9,615 nucleotides of DNA from Tannerella sp. (GTDB lineage: Bacteria; Bacteroidota; Bacteroidia; Bacteroidales; Tannerellaceae): the NCBI GenBank assembly GCA_031261145.1, contig JAISJX010000308.1:1-9615 (forward strand). The letters run 5' to 3'. A program made the position numbers and the translations under genes. Positions 6,781 through 9,615 of this stretch are shown here, piece after piece. Each line of letters starts with the position of its first letter. The first letter of the stretch is position 1. Below the pieces are notes generated by a model, which did no database searches, was not told where the DNA came from, and saw only the letters and a program-made list of their open reading frames with translations.

Positions 6781-8076
6781 ATGAGAAAGCATAAAGTAGA
6801 TATTATCACACTGGGTTGCTCAAAAAACCTGATTGATTCCGAAAGGCTTATGAATCAATTCAGGTTGAACGGATACAGCGTCGCACACGATCCGGCGAAA
6901 GTGAACGGTGAAATCGTGGTGGTAAACACCTGCGGGTTTATTGCCGATGCACAGGAAGAATCCATCAACATGATTGTCGGTCTGGAAGAAGAAAAGAAAA
7001 AAGGACGCATCGGACAACTGTACGTAATGGGCTGCCTGTCCGAGCGGTTTATGGACGATATGAAGAAAGAACTGCCGATGGTGGACAAGTTCTACGGCAA
7101 ATTCAACTGGAAAGAACTGATTCAAGACCTTGGCAAATCCTATCACAACGAATCATCCTCCGGCCGGATGCTGACCACCCCGAAACACTACGCATACCTG
7201 AAAATCTCGGAAGGTTGCGACCGCACCTGCGCCTACTGTTCGATACCGGTCATCACCGGCAAATATCAATCCTACCCGATGGAAGACATTCTGTCTGAGG
7301 TAAAGCAATTGGCCGGCAAGGGCGTAAAGGAATTTCAACTGATAGCCCAAGACCTGACTTATTATGGATTGGATATTTACAAGAAACTCGCCTTGCCCGA
7401 ATTGGTCGGAAAAATCGCCGATATACCCGGCGTGGAATGGATACGGCTGCATTACGGATACCCGGCGCATTTCCCTTATGATTTGCTGCCCGTTATGCGC
7501 GAGCGCAGCAATGTGTGTAAGTATCTGGATATTGCGCTGCAACACATCAGCGATCCGATGTTGCGACAGATGCGGCGAAACAGTACCCGACAGGACACGT
7601 ATGAACTGGTTGACCGCCTTCGCCGCGAAGTACCGGGCATTCATCTCCGCACAACGCTGATGGTAGGCCATCCCGGTGAAACCGATCGTGATTTTGAAGA
7701 ATTGGTGCAATTTGTCAAAGATGCCCGCTTCGAGCGGATGGGCGCTTTTGCCTACAGCCACGAAACGGGAACGTATGCCCATCAGCATTATCAGGACGAT
7801 GTGCCCGCAGAAATCAAACAGGAACGTTTGGACTGTCTGATGCACATACAGGAACGTATTTCCACCGAGTTGAACGAAGCAAAAAAAGGACGGACATTCA
7901 AGACAATTATCGACCGCGAAGACAATGATTTTTATATCGGCCGGACTGAATTTGATTCGCCCGAAATTGATTCCGAGGTATTGATTTACAAAGATAAGAA
8001 GCTGATTAACGGGCATTTTTATAATATTAAAATCGAAGAAACAGATGCTTTTGACATCTATGGAAAACCGGTTTGA
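6781..8076 (+). CDS. rimO: Ribosomal protein S12 methylthiotransferase RimO
   Basis: RimO is a radical-SAM enzyme with two [4Fe-4S] clusters that adds a methylthio group to the beta carbon of the conserved aspartate of ribosomal protein S12. The 431 residues match the family. The N-terminal UPF0004/MTTase domain shows LGCSKNLIDSERL (11-23, C13), NTCGFI (49-54, C51) and MGCLSERF (83-90, C85), which bind the auxiliary cluster. The radical-SAM core has the CxxxCxxC motif GCDRTCAYCSIP (145-156; C146, C150, C153). The C-terminal TRAM domain is about 369-431, starting near GRTFKTIIDRE. LGCSKN and the GCDRTCAYC form favour RimO over MiaB. The start MRKHKVDIITLGCSKN is standard and begins 24 nt after the DUF1648-like gene. 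A weak TTCATTTG box at 6761-6768 could give an internal promoter, but readthrough from ftsY is simpler. Confidence 0.97.
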   Translation: MRKHKVDIITLGCSKNLIDSERLMNQFRLNGYSVAHDPAKVNGEIVVVNTCGFIADAQEESINMIVGLEEEKKKGRIGQLYVMGCLSERFMDDMKKELPMVDKFYGKFNWKELIQDLGKSYHNESSSGRMLTTPKHYAYLKISEGCDRTCAYCSIPVITGKYQSYPMEDILSEVKQLAGKGVKEFQLIAQDLTYYGLDIYKKLALPELVGKIADIPGVEWIRLHYGYPAHFPYDLLPVMRERSNVCKYLDIALQHISDPMLRQMRRNSTRQDTYELVDRLRREVPGIHLRTTLMVGHPGETDRDFEELVQFVKDARFERMGAFAYSHETGTYAHQHYQDDVPAEIKQERLDCLMHIQERISTELNEAKKGRTFKTIIDREDNDFYIGRTEFDSPEIDSEVLIYKDKKLINGHFYNIKIEETDAFDIYGKPV

Positions 8077-8116
8077 TAGTGTTGCTAAAATAAAATTAAA
8101 TATAAATAACATTAAA

Positions 8117-8162
8117 ATATTTGCGAGATTATAAAAAAATAACTAATATAGGCGCAAAATAT
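8117..8162 (+). promoter_or_regulatory. AT-rich leader of the HU genes with inverted repeat and candidate promoter
   Basis: The gap 8077-8178 is extremely AT-rich. It holds a TTTG (8120-8123) and, 20 bp later, TAATATAG (8144-8151), a partial match to the -33/-7 pair of Bacteroidota. An imperfect inverted repeat brackets this core: ATATTTGCG at 8117-8125 and CGCAAAATAT at 8153-8162, giving 9 paired bases with one bulged A and a 27-nt middle. It may be an operator for self-regulation by HU-like proteins or a leader hairpin; both are inference. No U-tract terminator for rimO is evident. Confidence 0.35.
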
Positions 8163-8178
8163 AAAAAATATATCCTTT

Positions 8179-8463
8179 ATGAAAGATATTATTGCAGAAT
8201 TGTCCATCCGTTTAGATTGGAGAAAACAGGATGTAGAGAAGATGATAACGACATTGGGCGATGTTATTGGCGATAAATTAGCCAATAACGACATCGCCTA
8301 TTTGGATAATTTCGGGCAGTTCGAATCAAAAAAGAAAGACGAACGTGTTTCGATCAATCCGACCAACGGGAAACGTTATTTGATTCCGCCTAAATTAGTC
8401 GCGGCATTTAAACCCGTAGCGCCGTTAAAAACGTACCTTAAAATATTAGACAACAATGGATGA
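8179..8463 (+). CDS. HU/IHF family DNA-binding protein (short form)
   Basis: This is a 94-residue protein of normal HU size. The helical dimerisation part is about 1-40 (MKDIIAELSIRLDWRKQDVEKMITTL), followed by YLDNFGQFESKKKDERVSIN (41-60), matching the GFGTF..... strand region of HU. The beta arm carries INPTNGKRYLIPPKLVAAFKP (59-79); N60-P61 plus G64-K65 correspond to the NPxTGE tip whose proline intercalates into DNA in HU and IHF. It is expected to bend or wrap DNA as a dimer. Basic residues on the arm (KKKDER, GKR, PK) support DNA binding. The next gene begins inside its last codons (8-bp overlap), suggesting coupled translation and perhaps a heterodimer, which is inference. It is not the main sequence-conserved HU, so it is best called a divergent paralogue. 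Confidence 0.88.
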   Translation: MKDIIAELSIRLDWRKQDVEKMITTLGDVIGDKLANNDIAYLDNFGQFESKKKDERVSINPTNGKRYLIPPKLVAAFKPVAPLKTYLKILDNNG

Positions 8464-9615
8464 GAAATTTTCCTTAGATGAAATTGCCGTTATCTTGTCA
8501 GAGAAAACAGGCAAAAGTGCTGATGAAACCCGAAAGTTTCTAAGAGAGCTTATTATCCTTATGAATGACGCAATTACGACCGAACAAATCGTAAAAGTGA
8601 AAGGAATAGGGACTTTCAAAATCATCGTGATAAAAGAGCGCGAAAGTGTGCATGTCAATACGGGCGAACGTATTGTCATACCTGCCCACCACAAATTATC
8701 GTTTACGCCCGATAAATCTTTGAAAGAGTTAATAAACAAGCCGTTTTCGTTCTTTGAAGCCATCGAAGCGAAAGAAGGCGGCTCCGGAATCACAGAGGCC
8801 GTCATCACTGCCGAAGATGACGAAGAAGAGGATGATTTGACGCCCGACGAAAAATCGGAAGCGGACGAAATCAATGCAGAAATAAGGGAAATTCTGCATA
8901 ATGACGCCCCGGCTCCGGTATCACCACCGCCGCCACCGTCGTTTTCAGAAGAAGGCCCTGGTTCGCTACCGCCATTAAAATTCGTTGTAGATCAGGAAAT
9001 TGAAGCGCCTGCCGAAGAAATTCAGCCGGAAGATAATCCCTTGGATACGCCGGATACAGACAGCGCTAACGAACCGGAGATTAGCAAAATAGAAGACGTT
9101 GCTCCGGCAGAGGATCGCCCTGTTCCGCCACCGCCGCCGTATTCGGAAGAATGGCGGAAACGGCAACAAGTACCGCCTCCGCCGCCACCGGTTCGGAATC
9201 AGGTAATACAAGCGCCCGTCGAAAAAATCCAACCGGAAACCAATCCGTTGGAAACGTTCGATTCAGGCGACATTGGCGAATATCATGTCGCTATCGTAGA
9301 AGACGTTGCTCCGGCGGAGGAACATCCTGTTCCGCCGCCTCCGCCACCATCGGTTATCGATCAGGAGGTTCAAGCATCACTTGAAGAAATTCATCCGGAA
9401 GCTATCATCGTGGATACATCTGATGCGGACGACGCCGGCGAACAGGCGGTTATCGTAGAGGACGTTGACCCGGCAGAGGAACACCCGGTTCCACCGCCGC
9501 CTCCGCCATCGGTTATTGATCAGGAGCTTCAAGCGCCGGTCGAAGAAATTCAGCCGGAAGTCATAACATCGGACACGTCCGATTCCGGCAATGCCAACGA
9601 GCAGGATATTAATGG
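8456..9615 (+). CDS. HU-like DNA-binding protein with long acidic, proline-rich repeat tail (partial, right edge)
   Basis: The ATG at 8456 lies inside the last codons of the preceding HU gene (ATGGATGA overlap), and the frame stays open to the window end (386 codons). Residues 1-97 are HU-like: MDEKFSLDEIAVILSEKTGK, then VKVKGIGTFKII (46-57) and VNTGERIVIPAHHKLSFTPD (67-86). The arm tip reads VNTGE rather than NPxTGE, so the DNA-intercalating proline is missing. After KPFSFFEAIE comes an acidic stretch (about 118-149, EDDEEEDDLTPDEKSEADE), then a low-complexity tail from about 150 with five runs of 5-6 prolines inside imperfect repeats. No transmembrane segment appears before the edge. Related Bacteroidota proteins with an HU head and extended C-terminus are, as I recall, sometimes membrane-anchored; whether this one is lies off-window. 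The tail looks disordered. The function of the fused parts is unknown. Confidence 0.85.
   Translation, partial: MDEKFSLDEIAVILSEKTGKSADETRKFLRELIILMNDAITTEQIVKVKGIGTFKIIVIKERESVHVNTGERIVIPAHHKLSFTPDKSLKELINKPFSFFEAIEAKEGGSGITEAVITAEDDEEEDDLTPDEKSEADEINAEIREILHNDAPAPVSPPPPPSFSEEGPGSLPPLKFVVDQEIEAPAEEIQPEDNPLDTPDTDSANEPEISKIEDVAPAEDRPVPPPPPYSEEWRKRQQVPPPPPPVRNQVIQAPVEKIQPETNPLETFDSGDIGEYHVAIVEDVAPAEEHPVPPPPPPSVIDQEVQASLEEIHPEAIIVDTSDADDAGEQAVIVEDVDPAEEHPVPPPPPPSVIDQELQAPVEEIQPEVITSDTSDSGNANEQDIN
8984..9615 (+). repeat. Tandem coding repeat, about 53-54 aa units with polyproline ends
   Basis: Four imperfect units lie in the tail of the second HU-like protein: A 8984-9145 (54 aa), B 9191-9352 (54 aa), C 9353-9511 (53 aa) and D 9512 onward, cut by the edge. 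Each starts like VIDQEVQAPVEEIQPE, passes through an Asp/Ser/Thr-rich middle, and ends like VEDVAPAEEHPVPPPPPPS. A 15-aa linker (EEWRKRQQVPPPPPP, 9146-9190) separates A and B and is the only clearly basic part. Units B-D are more alike than A, so the array probably grew by duplication. More units may follow off-window. Confidence 0.85.

Noticed and set aside
7153..8112. Long minus-strand open frame (319 codons) opposite rimO
   Set aside because: It lies almost wholly antisense to a complete, motif-intact rimO, and its translation shows no recognisable domain. Long antisense frames are common opposite such coding sequence.
9151..9384. Alternative plus-strand frame in the proline-rich repeats
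   Set aside because: It arises because CCG/CCA-rich repeats stay open in other frames. The HU-fused frame is continuous from a good start and explains the repeat pattern.
8926..9511. Direct repeats considered as a CRISPR array or intergenic tandem repeat
   Set aside because: The repeats are in frame with the HU-like gene, vary mainly in ways that keep the protein pattern, and have no spacer structure.

Overview
The window looks like a chromosomal segment from a Bacteroidota bacterium, most likely order Bacteroidales. Four things point there: promoter-like boxes matching the Bacteroidota -7 consensus TAnnTTTG, no recognisable Shine-Dalgarno sequences before most starts, a NspC-type decarboxylase of the carboxyspermidine route, and tandem HU/IHF-like proteins in which the second has a long C-terminal extension. 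Genus cannot be decided from the sequence alone. I see no RNA genes, insertion sequences, CRISPR arrays or phage genes.

Layout. (1) 1-225, minus strand: the N-terminal part of an ECF sigma-70 factor, cut by the left edge. (2) 226-323: a short divergent intergenic region with a promoter-like box on each strand. (3) 324-5142, plus strand: a tightly spaced trio of a UvrD/PcrA helicase, carboxynorspermidine/carboxyspermidine decarboxylase NspC, and a GlpQ-like glycerophosphodiester phosphodiesterase lipoprotein. (4) 5143-5321: an AT-rich intergenic region with a 12-bp palindrome, a 13-bp direct repeat and a likely ftsY promoter. (5) 5322-8076: SRP receptor FtsY, a small DUF1648-like membrane protein 2 nt downstream, and the ribosomal protein S12 methylthiotransferase RimO. 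(6) 8077-8178: a very AT-rich leader with an inverted repeat around a candidate promoter. (7) 8179-9615: a small HU/IHF-like protein overlapping by 8 bp a second HU-like protein with an acidic and polyproline repeat tail that runs off the right edge.

Most genes are housekeeping: DNA repair, polyamine synthesis, membrane protein targeting, ribosome modification and nucleoid structure. Adjacent genes probably share transcripts but do not form one pathway. The least ordinary part is the right end: two overlapping HU-fold genes, the second lacking the usual beta-arm proline and carrying a repeated Pro/Glu/Asp-rich tail. Lesser points are the extra segment in the GDPD lipoprotein with two copies of its catalytic-strand motif, and the AT-rich membrane gene between ftsY and rimO. 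I found no convincing evidence of an undescribed multi-gene system; the extended HU-like protein is the best candidate for new biology.
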